From contig CASGCE010000036.1 of NCBI GenBank assembly GCA_949299935.1, forward strand, positions 1-64,000: a stretch of DNA of 64,000 bases. The letters are read 5' to 3'. Source of the DNA: an uncultured bacterium (lineage in GTDB: Bacteria > Cyanobacteriota > Vampirovibrionia > Gastranaerophilales > Gastranaerophilaceae). Every line of letters starts with the position of its first letter. Position 1 is the first letter of the stretch. This document shows, one piece after another, positions 7,990-16,938 of the stretch. Made by a program: the position numbers and the translations under genes. The notes under the pieces were generated by a model that was not told the origin of the DNA, did not search any database, and worked only from the letters and a program-made list of their open reading frames with translations.

Positions 7990-8522
7990 TGGATATAAAA
8001 GATAAAGCTAGAAAAATTAGACTTATGGCATTTGACGTAGACGGAGTTATGACTGACGGCAGTGTCACTTACGACGAAAACGGTGTCGAGTATAAAACTT
8101 TTAACGCAAAAGATGGTCATGGTCTTGTAAGAATGGCAAATGCAGGATTTATTACCGCCATAATTACAGCCAGAAATAACGGAACTGTTGTTCATCGTGC
8201 CAAGAATCTTAATATAACAGAGTTGCATCAGGGGAAAAAGTACAAGCTTCCTACTCTTGAAGAATTACGTGCAAAATATAATCTTTCTTATGAGGAGATA
8301 TCCTATATGGGTGACGATCTTCCCGATATATGCTGTCTGGAAAAAGTTGGTTTGGCATGTTGTCCTAATGATGCGGTAAGTCAAGTTCGTGAGATTTGTG
8401 ATTTTATATCTGCGGAAAACGGCGGTCACGGTGCAGTAAGAGAGCTTTGTGACTTTATTCTGGAGTGTCAGGGAATTGAAAAAGAGTATATAGTTTGTGA
8501 AGGTAACAACGGGAGAAAATAA
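7989..8522 (+). CDS. kdsC: KdsC-like HAD phosphatase (Kdo-8-phosphate phosphatase)
   Basis: The 177-residue protein is a cap-less HAD phosphatase of the KdsC type: MAFDVDGVMTDG near residue 12 (nucleophile and acid/base Asp pair), ITARN near 55, and GDDLPDI near 102 for Mg2+. KdsC removes phosphate from Kdo-8-phosphate to give Kdo for lipid A-core assembly. Its start overlaps the kdsD stop (TAATG) and its stop overlaps the queD start in the same way, so the three genes are translationally coupled. A nonulosonate phosphatase (NeuA-associated type) cannot be excluded by motif alone. Confidence 0.85.
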   Translation: MDIKDKARKIRLMAFDVDGVMTDGSVTYDENGVEYKTFNAKDGHGLVRMANAGFITAIITARNNGTVVHRAKNLNITELHQGKKYKLPTLEELRAKYNLSYEEISYMGDDLPDICCLEKVGLACCPNDAVSQVREICDFISAENGGHGAVRELCDFILECQGIEKEYIVCEGNNGRK

Positions 8523-8884
8523 TGTACGAGATTAAGACACAGGCATTTTTTGCTGCAGCTCATCACCTTTTAAACTACGATGGAGAATGTGAAAATCAGC
8601 ATGGGCATAATTGGATGGTTGAAGCATTTGTAAGAGGGGATAATCTTGATAAAAGTAATATATTGATTGATTATAAGGTCTTGAAACGTGAACTTAATAA
8701 TGTTTTAAATATTTTGGATCATAAAGATATAAATGAACTTCCTGAATTTAAAGGTGAAAGTCCGTCCAGTGAAATGATTGCAAGCTTTATTTATTGGCGC
8801 CTGAAAGAGAAGATAGTTCAATTGAACAAAGTTTCTGTCTGGGAGACGCAAACTTCTTGTGCATCGTATTTTGAAGAGGAATAA
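8522..8884 (+). CDS. queD: 6-carboxytetrahydropterin synthase QueD
   Basis: The 120-residue protein is of the 6-pyruvoyl-tetrahydropterin synthase family. Zinc-ligand histidines are in FAAAHHL near residue 14 and QHGHNW near 29, with a cysteine just before the latter (ECENQHGH) and the conserved LDHKDIN near 65. QueD makes 6-carboxy-5,6,7,8-tetrahydropterin from dihydroneopterin triphosphate for the queuosine/7-deazaguanine pathway. A queH gene at 58537-59088 in the same window supports a queuosine pathway. It is coupled to kdsC through TAATG and followed by uppP after 3 bases. Confidence 0.88.
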   Translation: MYEIKTQAFFAAAHHLLNYDGECENQHGHNWMVEAFVRGDNLDKSNILIDYKVLKRELNNVLNILDHKDINELPEFKGESPSSEMIASFIYWRLKEKIVQLNKVSVWETQTSCASYFEEE

Positions 8885-8887
8885 ACA

Positions 8888-9730
8888 ATGAATTTTATAC
8901 AAGCCGTATTTATGGGGATTGTCCAGGGATTGAGTGAGTTTTTACCAATTTCAAGCTCTGCTCATCTGGTGTTTACGTCAAATTTTTATAAGGTTTTTAA
9001 GGGAATTGAAATTGTCCAACATTCAAATGAGGAAATTTTTTTCGATATTATGCTTCATTTGGGCACACTGGTTGCTGTTTTAATATTTTTTAGGAAAGAA
9101 ATTTCCGAAATTTTAAAAGCTTTGTGGAACGGTGTTAAGTTAAAAGATTTTTCGGATAAAAATGCAAAATTGGGTTTGTACATAATTGTCGGTACAATAC
9201 TGACAGTGTTTGTTGCATATCCGCTGGAAAAAGCTGCGGAAAAACTTGTATATTCTCCTGCAACAGTCGGCATATTACTTGTTATAACCGGTTTTGTACT
9301 TTTCTATAGTGAGTATCGGTCTAAAAAGATTCCAACAAAAACCATGATAGATCTAAAAAGTGCAATATTAATAGGTTTGGCTCAAGGTATTGCAGTATTA
9401 CCGGGCTTTTCAAGATCGGGTTGGACAATTGCAACAGGGCTTTTTAACGGTTTAGATAGACTAACTGCTGCCAGATATTCTTTTCTTCTCAGTATTCCTA
9501 TTATTTTAGGTGCATCAATGATTTATCCGTTTATAAAGATTGATTTGAATGAAGTAATTGATTATAACTGGTGTGCAATAGTTGCGGGAACTCTTGTTTC
9601 AGGTTTCATCGGGTATTTATGTATTAAGTACTTTATAAAGTTTGTCTCAAAATTTTCACTTGCAATATTCGCCTATTATTGTGTTTTGATGGGTATTTTG
9701 ATGTCAGTATTTTTTGGTATTTTTGCGTAA
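8888..9730 (+). CDS. uppP: Undecaprenyl-diphosphatase UppP (BacA)
   Basis: The 280-residue polytopic membrane protein starts MNFIQAVFMGIVQGLSEFLPISSSAHL, the first catalytic signature (QGLSEFLPISSSAH), and has the second at about 175 (PGFSRSGWTIATGLFNGL). UppP removes a phosphate from undecaprenyl diphosphate so the lipid carrier can be reused for peptidoglycan and O-antigen. The gene follows queD by 3 bases with GAGGA as ribosome site. It is a cell-envelope member of the kdsD operon. uppS for the same lipid is at 46920-47648. Confidence 0.96.
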   Translation: MNFIQAVFMGIVQGLSEFLPISSSAHLVFTSNFYKVFKGIEIVQHSNEEIFFDIMLHLGTLVAVLIFFRKEISEILKALWNGVKLKDFSDKNAKLGLYIIVGTILTVFVAYPLEKAAEKLVYSPATVGILLVITGFVLFYSEYRSKKIPTKTMIDLKSAILIGLAQGIAVLPGFSRSGWTIATGLFNGLDRLTAARYSFLLSIPIILGASMIYPFIKIDLNEVIDYNWCAIVAGTLVSGFIGYLCIKYFIKFVSKFSLAIFAYYCVLMGILMSVFFGIFA

Positions 9731-9822
9731 AAATATTGTAAAAAAATGTTAAATATAAAATAAGCTCTGGCAAAAAAAAAAATGACAGATTTTATAGTAT
9801 ACGTGATGTGTGCGGAGTAAAA

Positions 9823-10848
9823 ATGATTTCACCAATAAACAGCGTTAGTGTGAATTTCAAAAATAATGACGATGCAAAAAGTAAAAATATACTTTATGCA
9901 AAAGATACTCTGCTTGAAAATAATTTTACAAATAGAACACGAATAGGTTTTGATAAATTTACAAATGCATTGACATTGTATCCGGCAAAGGGTTTGAAAG
10001 GCAGTAAAAATGCTAATTTTTATGAATTTTTGACAATGGGTACGGTCCCTTATGTAGTTGGTAGTTTAATGTTAATTTCTGTTTTTAATTCCGCAAATAA
10101 ATTTTTTGCACCGCTTGCCAGATCAAAAGCCGGTGCAATCGGTCGTAAAATAGCATTGGGGGTATTGTTTTACGGGATATTAAAGTCTTTCACCAAATCA
10201 CTTGTTACGGTACCTGTAAAATTGATTACGGGGGTTGATACGGATGTTCCTTATGCAAAGGTTAATTATGAATTGCCGGATGATATTAATGATACTGATA
10301 TTACAAGCATTGAGTATCATAAAGCATATGAAAGCAAAGAATTTCCGCGATGGGACTTGTTCTATAAATCCGAAGCAAAAGGTGAGAAAAGGAATGAATA
10401 TTATGACAATATAGCTAAAAAGCTGGGTTATGGTGAGAATTTAAACGACTCGGATCAGGAGATAAAGCCTGTAATACGTAAAATTGCTACAAGAACTGAT
10501 ATGGCAAAAATACTATCTTCATATTTTTGGGCAGCAACAGGTGTAGCCTACGCTTTTCAAAATCCTTGGGAGGATTATTTCAACGTTGCGACTTTAAAAT
10601 TTTGGAAGTTTGATAAATTTAAACATTCTTTAAAAATACTTAAAGACAGTGCACTAAAAAGCGCAATAGAATTGTACCGAGGTCCGAAAAATGCAACCGG
10701 CTGGGCAAAATATGCAGGTAAGGTTATGATAGGTGCTGCGGCATTATCATCAGTATTGGGTGTAATTAATGCAGTTCATGTTAAAAAGCCTTCTAAATAT
10801 GGTGTAGATGATGTTATTGATAAAAACGGAAGGTATTTGGTGAATTAG
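9823..10848 (+). CDS. Unknown membrane protein, first of a three-gene set
   Basis: The start is set at ATG 9823 (MISPINSVSVNF) because CGGAG lies 5 bases upstream; an ATG 15 bases earlier overlaps that site. The protein has 341 residues. Hydrophobic segments lie at about 75-95, 115-140, 225-245 and 295-315. There is no signal peptide, and the C-terminus ends DKNGRYLVN. I do not recognise the family. The next gene starts one base after its stop and a GH13-like enzyme follows that, so the three probably act together. The 92-base gap behind uppP holds only A-rich sequence. Confidence 0.7.
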   Translation: MISPINSVSVNFKNNDDAKSKNILYAKDTLLENNFTNRTRIGFDKFTNALTLYPAKGLKGSKNANFYEFLTMGTVPYVVGSLMLISVFNSANKFFAPLARSKAGAIGRKIALGVLFYGILKSFTKSLVTVPVKLITGVDTDVPYAKVNYELPDDINDTDITSIEYHKAYESKEFPRWDLFYKSEAKGEKRNEYYDNIAKKLGYGENLNDSDQEIKPVIRKIATRTDMAKILSSYFWAATGVAYAFQNPWEDYFNVATLKFWKFDKFKHSLKILKDSALKSAIELYRGPKNATGWAKYAGKVMIGAAALSSVLGVINAVHVKKPSKYGVDDVIDKNGRYLVN

Positions 10849-10849
10849 T

Positions 10850-13366
10850 ATGCGGCCGAATTTAATTCAAACATATATGAATAATACGCCAGCAGTCTTG
10901 CCTGATAAAAAAGACCGTAATCTTGATATTGAGCATGTTTTATCAAACAGAACATTTATAAAACCACTACCCCCAAAAGGAAAGCTTATAGAAGGAGGCA
11001 TTTTAAATGCTCCAATTAATGTTGCCAAGGAATTTGGGTATGATGCAAAGTCTTTTGTTAAATCTGTTAAAGGTGAAGCAAATGACCATGAATTGGGGAA
11101 AATAAATGACATTGGTATGAAAGCCGGAGGGTTAATGATAGCTGCATATTTGATGACCAGAAAACAAACTCCCCTGACAAAAGCTATGGAATTTATCGGA
11201 TTTGTATCCTTTTTTGCGGCAATGTCAATATGGCCTAAAATTGCACTTCAGTGGCCTGCGCAATTAATACATGGTTTCAATATAAGACAAAAATATGAAG
11301 ACAGCTTTGGCAGAGAAAAAATGTTTTTTCAAGATCCTCAATACTTGGCTTGGTCTTTGTATAGTGATAAAAAAATAAATAAAATAGGTGACAAAATGGG
11401 AGTTCCCAAAGATATGAAAAATCGTAGGGACTTCATTCAGGAAAAAATGAAAAAGATTGCTGTTCAAAATAATACTCTGTGGATGTTAACAGCAGGCTTT
11501 GCTACACCGGTTATCAGCGCTTTGATTTGTAATGCATCCGAAAAACCTTTGAAAAATTATTTGGATAACTTGCGTTCTAAAAAGGCTGACGGCATGCTGT
11601 CCAACGTAAGTATGGCCGCTGAAAAATTTAAAGATCTATCTTCCATGAAAGCATTCGAAGATTTATTAAGTACAAATCAGAACAAAGAATTAACACCTGA
11701 ATTGGTGCAAAAAATTAAGGATATTTTGTCAAGAGGTTTTGATCCCGTCACTTCACAAGCTGTTAGCGATGATTTAGACGAGATTTTGAATCTTAATAAC
11801 AAAAAATATTTAATTAATGATGAAACTGTGTCAAAAATTATTGGAAATATTCGTGATTTACTTGGTGAAAACCTTCCTTTAAATGAGATTGATGAATTTT
11901 TACCGGATGAGAGTTTATTAAAGGCTGCTTTGAGCAAATTTGATACTCAAATTTCGGAAGTTGATGTAAAAAAAGCGCTTGCCTCAGTAGGAACCGTGAT
12001 TAGAAAGAATATTGAAAAATATAATTCAATTCATCCGGATAAAATGTTAAATGAAAAATTTATCATAAATAAATTGTTTAATACGAAAATTGCTGATAAT
12101 CCCATTGCCAAAGCATTATGTTTAAAAACAAATTCAAAATTAACGCAGGAGGTTATAAAAAATCTCAAGTCGATATCTGCCATTTTTAGTGATTTTAAAG
12201 CAAAGAATGCTGTTTTGGACGAATATATTTATCTGAAATCAGCAGCAGCTCTGGAAACTGTTATTGCTGATACTTGGAATGATATAATGCAGAGTTTACC
12301 TAAACTGTTTAATATTACGGATAAAGAAATTGCAGATACCAGATATGATAAAAAAATGGTCAGTAAATTGCTTCGTGAAAAGATTGAAAATATAGTATCA
12401 GCGGATGATGGTTTGTATGATAAAATTATTCGCGAATTGAGAGACAAAATAACATTACTTGATTCTAAAATGGAAGCTCTTAATACATCTGCCAATTCAA
12501 ACGGAAGTTACAAATCAATAGTTGATTCTATATATGATCAGTTTGGTAAGCTTTTTGAAGAAAAAGGCATAAGAATGCCAAATACGGTTAATCGTCTGAA
12601 CGGCTCGTTCGGTTCCGCAAAAAATATCCAGTTATCATTTGTTTCAAACAGACTTCTTGGAATTAGAAGTTCATTGTACAGACTGTTGAATACTTTGGAT
12701 TTCTACAAGCGAATTGCGGATATAGGAACAATTTCGAAAATTCATACCTCAGCTTTACACGATTTGATGCCACGTGAAATTAAAGAAGAAGTTGTCGAAA
12801 TGGCAAAAGAGATGTCTGTTGAGGGTAATAATTCTGACTTTATAACTAAATTTTATAAAACAAGGAACCCTAATCCTAATTTGCAAGATTTAGATAATAT
12901 AGAAGTCGTGGCAGGAAAAGTAAAGAATAAATACCTGAGAGAATATGTAAATGGCGGGAAAGTTGATATCCCACAAGATAAAAATTTCTTTAAAGAAGTT
13001 GTTAAACTTTTGTATGAAAACCAGCTTCATCCGAAAACATCTGAAATAATTTCGAGCGGGAGTATCGCAAACGAGCTTTCTGATTATAGAAGGAATTTTA
13101 TAAGAGAAATCGGTGATTTTGATTATTTCTTTAAACCTTTCCATGTAGTCAACAGCCATAACAAGGACACAAAATCGTTCAGACAATTTTTATTAATGGG
13201 CATGGCGCCTGATCAGATGTTTAGTACTACCATGAAGGAGATGTTTAATACCAGAAAATGGCTTAAAATGTTTGGTGGTTTTGGCGCGGGCTTGTTGGGT
13301 GTAACTGTCCTTATTCAATTTTTCTTTGGTAAAATGGAGGCGGCAAAAGGTGAAGTAAATGATTAA
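10850..13366 (+). CDS. Large unknown protein with terminal membrane segments
   Basis: The 838-residue product starts one base after the previous stop. Hydrophobic stretches lie near residues 88-130 (MIAAYLM, FVSFFAAMSIW), 205-225 (LWMLTAGFATPVISALI) and close to the C-terminus (FGAGLLGVTVLIQFFF). The long middle part is charged and helix-rich, without motifs I know. Its first 130 residues and the start of the preceding protein share a style of proline-rich linker followed by membrane helices. The last 8 bases overlap the start of the GH13-like gene. A role in an envelope-associated complex is only a guess from context. Confidence 0.7.
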   Translation: MRPNLIQTYMNNTPAVLPDKKDRNLDIEHVLSNRTFIKPLPPKGKLIEGGILNAPINVAKEFGYDAKSFVKSVKGEANDHELGKINDIGMKAGGLMIAAYLMTRKQTPLTKAMEFIGFVSFFAAMSIWPKIALQWPAQLIHGFNIRQKYEDSFGREKMFFQDPQYLAWSLYSDKKINKIGDKMGVPKDMKNRRDFIQEKMKKIAVQNNTLWMLTAGFATPVISALICNASEKPLKNYLDNLRSKKADGMLSNVSMAAEKFKDLSSMKAFEDLLSTNQNKELTPELVQKIKDILSRGFDPVTSQAVSDDLDEILNLNNKKYLINDETVSKIIGNIRDLLGENLPLNEIDEFLPDESLLKAALSKFDTQISEVDVKKALASVGTVIRKNIEKYNSIHPDKMLNEKFIINKLFNTKIADNPIAKALCLKTNSKLTQEVIKNLKSISAIFSDFKAKNAVLDEYIYLKSAAALETVIADTWNDIMQSLPKLFNITDKEIADTRYDKKMVSKLLREKIENIVSADDGLYDKIIRELRDKITLLDSKMEALNTSANSNGSYKSIVDSIYDQFGKLFEEKGIRMPNTVNRLNGSFGSAKNIQLSFVSNRLLGIRSSLYRLLNTLDFYKRIADIGTISKIHTSALHDLMPREIKEEVVEMAKEMSVEGNNSDFITKFYKTRNPNPNLQDLDNIEVVAGKVKNKYLREYVNGGKVDIPQDKNFFKEVVKLLYENQLHPKTSEIISSGSIANELSDYRRNFIREIGDFDYFFKPFHVVNSHNKDTKSFRQFLLMGMAPDQMFSTTMKEMFNTRKWLKMFGGFGAGLLGVTVLIQFFFGKMEAAKGEVND

Positions 13367-15086
13367 TTCAACAAATTTATTGCTACAAAAATTAAATTTA
13401 TATCATTCTGAACAGAATAATAATAAATCTGTTGAATACTATACTGCGCCTGAATTTAAACCTGCAAATCTTCTTGAAAAATTTTTAAATTCAACTGCAG
13501 CAATAAATACTGTACTTGTTAATAAAGTTGATAAATCGGTTCTGTCTGAACAAAAGCCTTATAAAAATGATTTAAGAACACTTTTCAGGAATAATGAGGC
13601 GAAAATTCTTGCGATTTTACCGAGGAATTTCAATTCAAAGGATTTGAACGGTAACGAATACATTGATGGAAATGAACAGCACGGTACGTTTTTGAATGCA
13701 ATAGAAAGACTTGACGAAGTCAAGTCTGCGGGATTCAATACTTTACATGTTTTGCCAATTCACCCTCCCGGACGTATAAAAGCGATGGGTACAGCGGGTT
13801 CTGTATATTCACCTAAGGATATGCTTGCAATAGATCCAATGCTTATTGATTCTAATGACCCAAGAAGCGATAGAGAACAGTTTAAAGCGTTTGTTGATGC
13901 TTGCCATCAACGCGGAATCAGAGTAATGCTTGATATGCCAAGTTGTGCATCTTACGATATGTTTTTGGAAAAACCCGAACTTATGGCAAAAGAACGTGAC
14001 GGATTGGCAAAAACTCCGCAGGGCTGGAATGATATAAGGATGTTTCAACCTTGGGAAGACGAAGGGAAGCGTACTTTAAATCCGAAACTTTTAGAGCTGC
14101 ATAAGCAATATATAGACTTTTGTGTAGATATGGGCATTGATGGCATAAGAGCGGATGTTGCACGTGCAAAGCCGGTTGAATTTTGGGATATTATAATTCC
14201 TTATTCCAGAAAACTTGATCCTGAATTTGGTTGGCTTGCCGAAACTTATACTTATGAAGATGCTTCTCCTCAAGCCAATATGCCATTTGACAGACCGGAA
14301 GATTCTTTACGTGCCGGATTTGATTTAATATATGGTCAGTACCATATTTTTCATGAAATGCCGACAGCGTCTGACTTTATTAAATACGTTGTGGAACAAC
14401 TTGATATGTCTAATCGTTTGGACAAAGGTAAATCTATTATAGGATCTTTTGCCACTCATGATGATATTTCTCCAATGTACCATGGTAAGACAGATTATTG
14501 CAATCTTACAAGCGGACTTCAAGCGACTTTGCCTATGCTAAATCCTTATATTGTTGATGGGTTTCAATCCGGTGATTACTATGCTTATTCTTATGAAGAT
14601 AAATATAATCCCGTAACTCTGACTGATAACAACGAAATGACGGTACATCATGGTAAGCTGGATTTGTTTAATTTGTCAAGAAAACCGGGTGGTAAAAACC
14701 CTGAAATCGGTCAATTCATGACTGAATGTTTTAAGTTAAAAGATAAATATGCAGATATTATTAATAAAGGTTCATTTATAGAGTTAGACAAGTCTATGGA
14801 TAAAAATGATCAGGTTATAGCTTATGCAAGACATTATAAAGGTAAAACACTCCTCGTTGTTGCAAATAAAAATGTTAATAGATCTGTTGCTTGTAAAGTT
14901 AAAGTTCCAACATTAAAATCAACTCAAGAATTGAAAAATTTATTGCCGTCATACGGCAAGGAAAGTATAATTCAGGCGGCAAACGGTGAGTTGCGTGTGG
15001 AACTCGGACCGGCAAGAATTCATGTATTTGAAGTGGACACACCTTTTATTGAAAGTTATTCAAAGAATATTCATAAACAGCATTAA
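13359..15086 (+). CDS. GH13 (alpha-amylase superfamily) enzyme
   Basis: The 575-residue protein has a GH13 barrel: LHVLPIHPPG near 130, region I-like VMLDMPSCASYD near 190, region II GIRADVARA with nucleophile Asp266, region III WLAETYT with acid/base Glu295, and region IV FATHDD with Asp368. All three catalytic acids are present, while the region I histidine is replaced. The PIHPPG motif and spacing recall GlgE maltosyltransferases and related trans-acting GH13 enzymes, but I cannot name the substrate. There is no signal peptide, so it should be cytoplasmic. The ATG overlaps the preceding gene by 8 bases. Residues 1-75 are a non-catalytic extension of unknown role. Confidence 0.8.
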   Translation: MINSTNLLLQKLNLYHSEQNNNKSVEYYTAPEFKPANLLEKFLNSTAAINTVLVNKVDKSVLSEQKPYKNDLRTLFRNNEAKILAILPRNFNSKDLNGNEYIDGNEQHGTFLNAIERLDEVKSAGFNTLHVLPIHPPGRIKAMGTAGSVYSPKDMLAIDPMLIDSNDPRSDREQFKAFVDACHQRGIRVMLDMPSCASYDMFLEKPELMAKERDGLAKTPQGWNDIRMFQPWEDEGKRTLNPKLLELHKQYIDFCVDMGIDGIRADVARAKPVEFWDIIIPYSRKLDPEFGWLAETYTYEDASPQANMPFDRPEDSLRAGFDLIYGQYHIFHEMPTASDFIKYVVEQLDMSNRLDKGKSIIGSFATHDDISPMYHGKTDYCNLTSGLQATLPMLNPYIVDGFQSGDYYAYSYEDKYNPVTLTDNNEMTVHHGKLDLFNLSRKPGGKNPEIGQFMTECFKLKDKYADIINKGSFIELDKSMDKNDQVIAYARHYKGKTLLVVANKNVNRSVACKVKVPTLKSTQELKNLLPSYGKESIIQAANGELRVELGPARIHVFEVDTPFIESYSKNIHKQH

Positions 15087-15109
15087 GGCACACATTAAAT
15101 AAACCGCTA

Positions 15110-15139
15110 GGTGCAGGTGAAAACTTGCACCGCTTTTTT
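15110..15139 (+). terminator. Terminator after the GH13 gene
   Basis: GGTGCAGGT, loop GAAA, ACTTGCACC (9 pairs with one G-U), then GC and six T. It ends the kdsD-GH13 run. Confidence 0.85.
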
Positions 15140-15153
15140 GTCTGGTATATAAT
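15125..15153 (+). promoter_or_regulatory. panD promoter overlapping the upstream terminator
   Basis: TTGCAC (15125-15130) lies in the right arm of the terminator stem, followed by a 17-base spacer and TATAAT (15148-15153). The start codon is 18 bases further on, with CGAGG between. Confidence 0.55.
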
Positions 15154-15171
15154 TTAAGTACGAGGTAAAAA

Positions 15172-15522
15172 ATGTTATTAGAATTTTTGTATTCAAAAAT
15201 ACACAGAGCTACTGTAACAGATGCAAATTTAAATTATGTAGGCTCAATTACTATTGATGAAACTTTACTAAAAGCAAGTAATATTAAGGTTGGACAAAAA
15301 GTTGAAATTTTAAACGTTAATAATGGTGAAAGATTTCAAACCTATGTAATCAAAGGGCCGGCAGATTCAGGTTGTATTTGTCTTAACGGTGCTGCAGCAA
15401 GAAAGGTTCAGCCGGGTGACAAGATTATAATAGTTTCCTACGCATATTTTACCTTGAACGAGGTTGAAAATTTTGAACCTACAGTTGTTATGGTTGATGA
15501 AAATAATAAGTTGATAAAGTAA
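15172..15522 (+). CDS. panD: Aspartate 1-decarboxylase (pyruvoyl enzyme)
   Basis: The 116-residue protein has the PanD self-cleavage site Gly24-Ser25 in NYVGSITID, where Ser25 becomes the pyruvoyl group, and the conserved [19 protein letters not shown] near residue 72. PanD makes beta-alanine from aspartate for pantothenate and coenzyme A. Length and motif order are normal. It has its own promoter and stands alone, converging on the FAD-linked oxidase gene. No other pantothenate genes are in view. Confidence 0.96.
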   Translation: MLLEFLYSKIHRATVTDANLNYVGSITIDETLLKASNIKVGQKVEILNVNNGERFQTYVIKGPADSGCICLNGAAARKVQPGDKIIIVSYAYFTLNEVENFEPTVVMVDENNKLIK

Positions 15523-15555
15523 TTAGTGACAAAAATAGAAGAAGATTACCATTTT

Positions 15556-16938
15556 TCAGAATATTTTATAAGGATTCAGAATATTATTCGGGTCGAAGAT
15601 TTTTTTAATTTCACGCATGTAGTTTAGTGCGGTTGTGTTAATTACTTTTGAAATATGTTCACGTTTTTCTCTGCCTACACCATGTTCGCCTGAGAGTGTT
15701 CCACCGAGTTTTATCGTCAAATCGTAAATTTCACTTTTTGCAAGTTTATAATTTTTGTATTCCTCTTTATCATTAAAGTCAAGAGGGATTTGCGGATGCA
15801 AGCTTCCGTCGCCGACATGTCCCACCATACAAACCGTTAATTTATATTTGCTGCAAATTTCTTGAATACCTTCCACAAGCCGCGGAAGATTTTCTCTCGG
15901 CACTACTACGTCATCAGTTGTAATATTAGGTTTTAATCTCGCACAGGCAGCCATTGAAGATCTTCTTGCCTGCCAAATTTTCTGTGTTTCTTCATCTGTT
16001 AATGAATATTGGATTGCAGAAGCATTTGAGTGTCTTAAAACTTTTGTTATTGTTTCTTTTTGTTCTTCAATTGAACTTTTTAATCCGTCAATTTCAATTA
16101 TTAAAGCAGCTTTTTTATCAGTTAAAAGTCCTATCGGATTATACTTTTCAACTGTTATTAAAGCATTTTGATCCATAAAATCTATTGTGGCAGGTGCAAT
16201 TTGTTGTTCAAGTATTGAAGTTACGGCGTTTGTAGTATCAGTTAATTCGTCAAAGTATGCCATAATGACCTTAGAAGCTTGCGGTTTTATTACCAGTTTA
16301 AGTGTAGCCTCTGCAACTATTCCCAAAGTCCCCTCCGAACCTATGAAAAGACTGCCGAGGTTATAACCTGTTGCATTTTTAATAGTATTTGAACCCGTTC
16401 TTAAAATTTCACCGTTTGCTGTAACCACAAGCAAATCTATTATGTAGTCTTTTGTGGTACCGTATTTAAAAGTTCTTGCACCCGCAGAATTCTGTGCAAT
16501 GCTCCCGCCTATTGTTGAAACCGCTAAATTTGAAGGATCAGGCGGATAGAAAAGTCCCAATTTTTCGACTTCATTTTGCAAAACTCCGACTATCACGCCG
16601 GGTTGAACTCTTGCCGTCATATTCTCGCGGTTTATTTCAAGAATTTTATTCATTTTCGAAAAATTAAGTACTATGCCCCCGTGTTCTGCAATGCAGGCTC
16701 CTACCGTATTTGTACCGGCACCTCGACATATTAACGGTAATTTATATTTGTTCGCTATTTTTACAACCTGTTGTATTTGGTTTATAGTTTCCACAAACAC
16801 AACAACATCCGGCAGCCCCACGTATTCCGGTATGTTTGAAGCATCTTGAGAGTATGCATATCGTTCTTCAAGTTTACTCAATATATTATCGGGTGTTAAT
16901 GCTTTTTGTAAATCTGATATTGCTTTATTCATCAACAT
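15556..16938 (-). CDS. FAD-linked oxidase, GlcD/D-lactate dehydrogenase type
   Basis: The 460-residue protein has an N-terminal FAD-binding PCMH domain (PLICRGAGTNTVGACI near 70, GGSIAQNSAGARTFKYG near 145) and a C-terminal FAD-oxidase domain ending with GTLSGEHGVGREKREHI. Such proteins oxidise glycolate, D-lactate or related 2-hydroxyacids, often with a GlcE or Fe-S partner, which is absent here. Two ATG codons (16938, 16932) are possible starts. The start overlaps the end of the coiled-coil gene by 14 bases, so the two are probably co-transcribed although a functional link is not obvious. Confidence 0.85.
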   Translation of the reverse strand: MLMNKAISDLQKALTPDNILSKLEERYAYSQDASNIPEYVGLPDVVVFVETINQIQQVVKIANKYKLPLICRGAGTNTVGACIAEHGGIVLNFSKMNKILEINRENMTARVQPGVIVGVLQNEVEKLGLFYPPDPSNLAVSTIGGSIAQNSAGARTFKYGTTKDYIIDLLVVTANGEILRTGSNTIKNATGYNLGSLFIGSEGTLGIVAEATLKLVIKPQASKVIMAYFDELTDTTNAVTSILEQQIAPATIDFMDQNALITVEKYNPIGLLTDKKAALIIEIDGLKSSIEEQKETITKVLRHSNASAIQYSLTDEETQKIWQARRSSMAACARLKPNITTDDVVVPRENLPRLVEGIQEICSKYKLTVCMVGHVGDGSLHPQIPLDFNDKEEYKNYKLAKSEIYDLTIKLGGTLSGEHGVGREKREHISKVINTTALNYMREIKKIFDPNNILNPYKIF

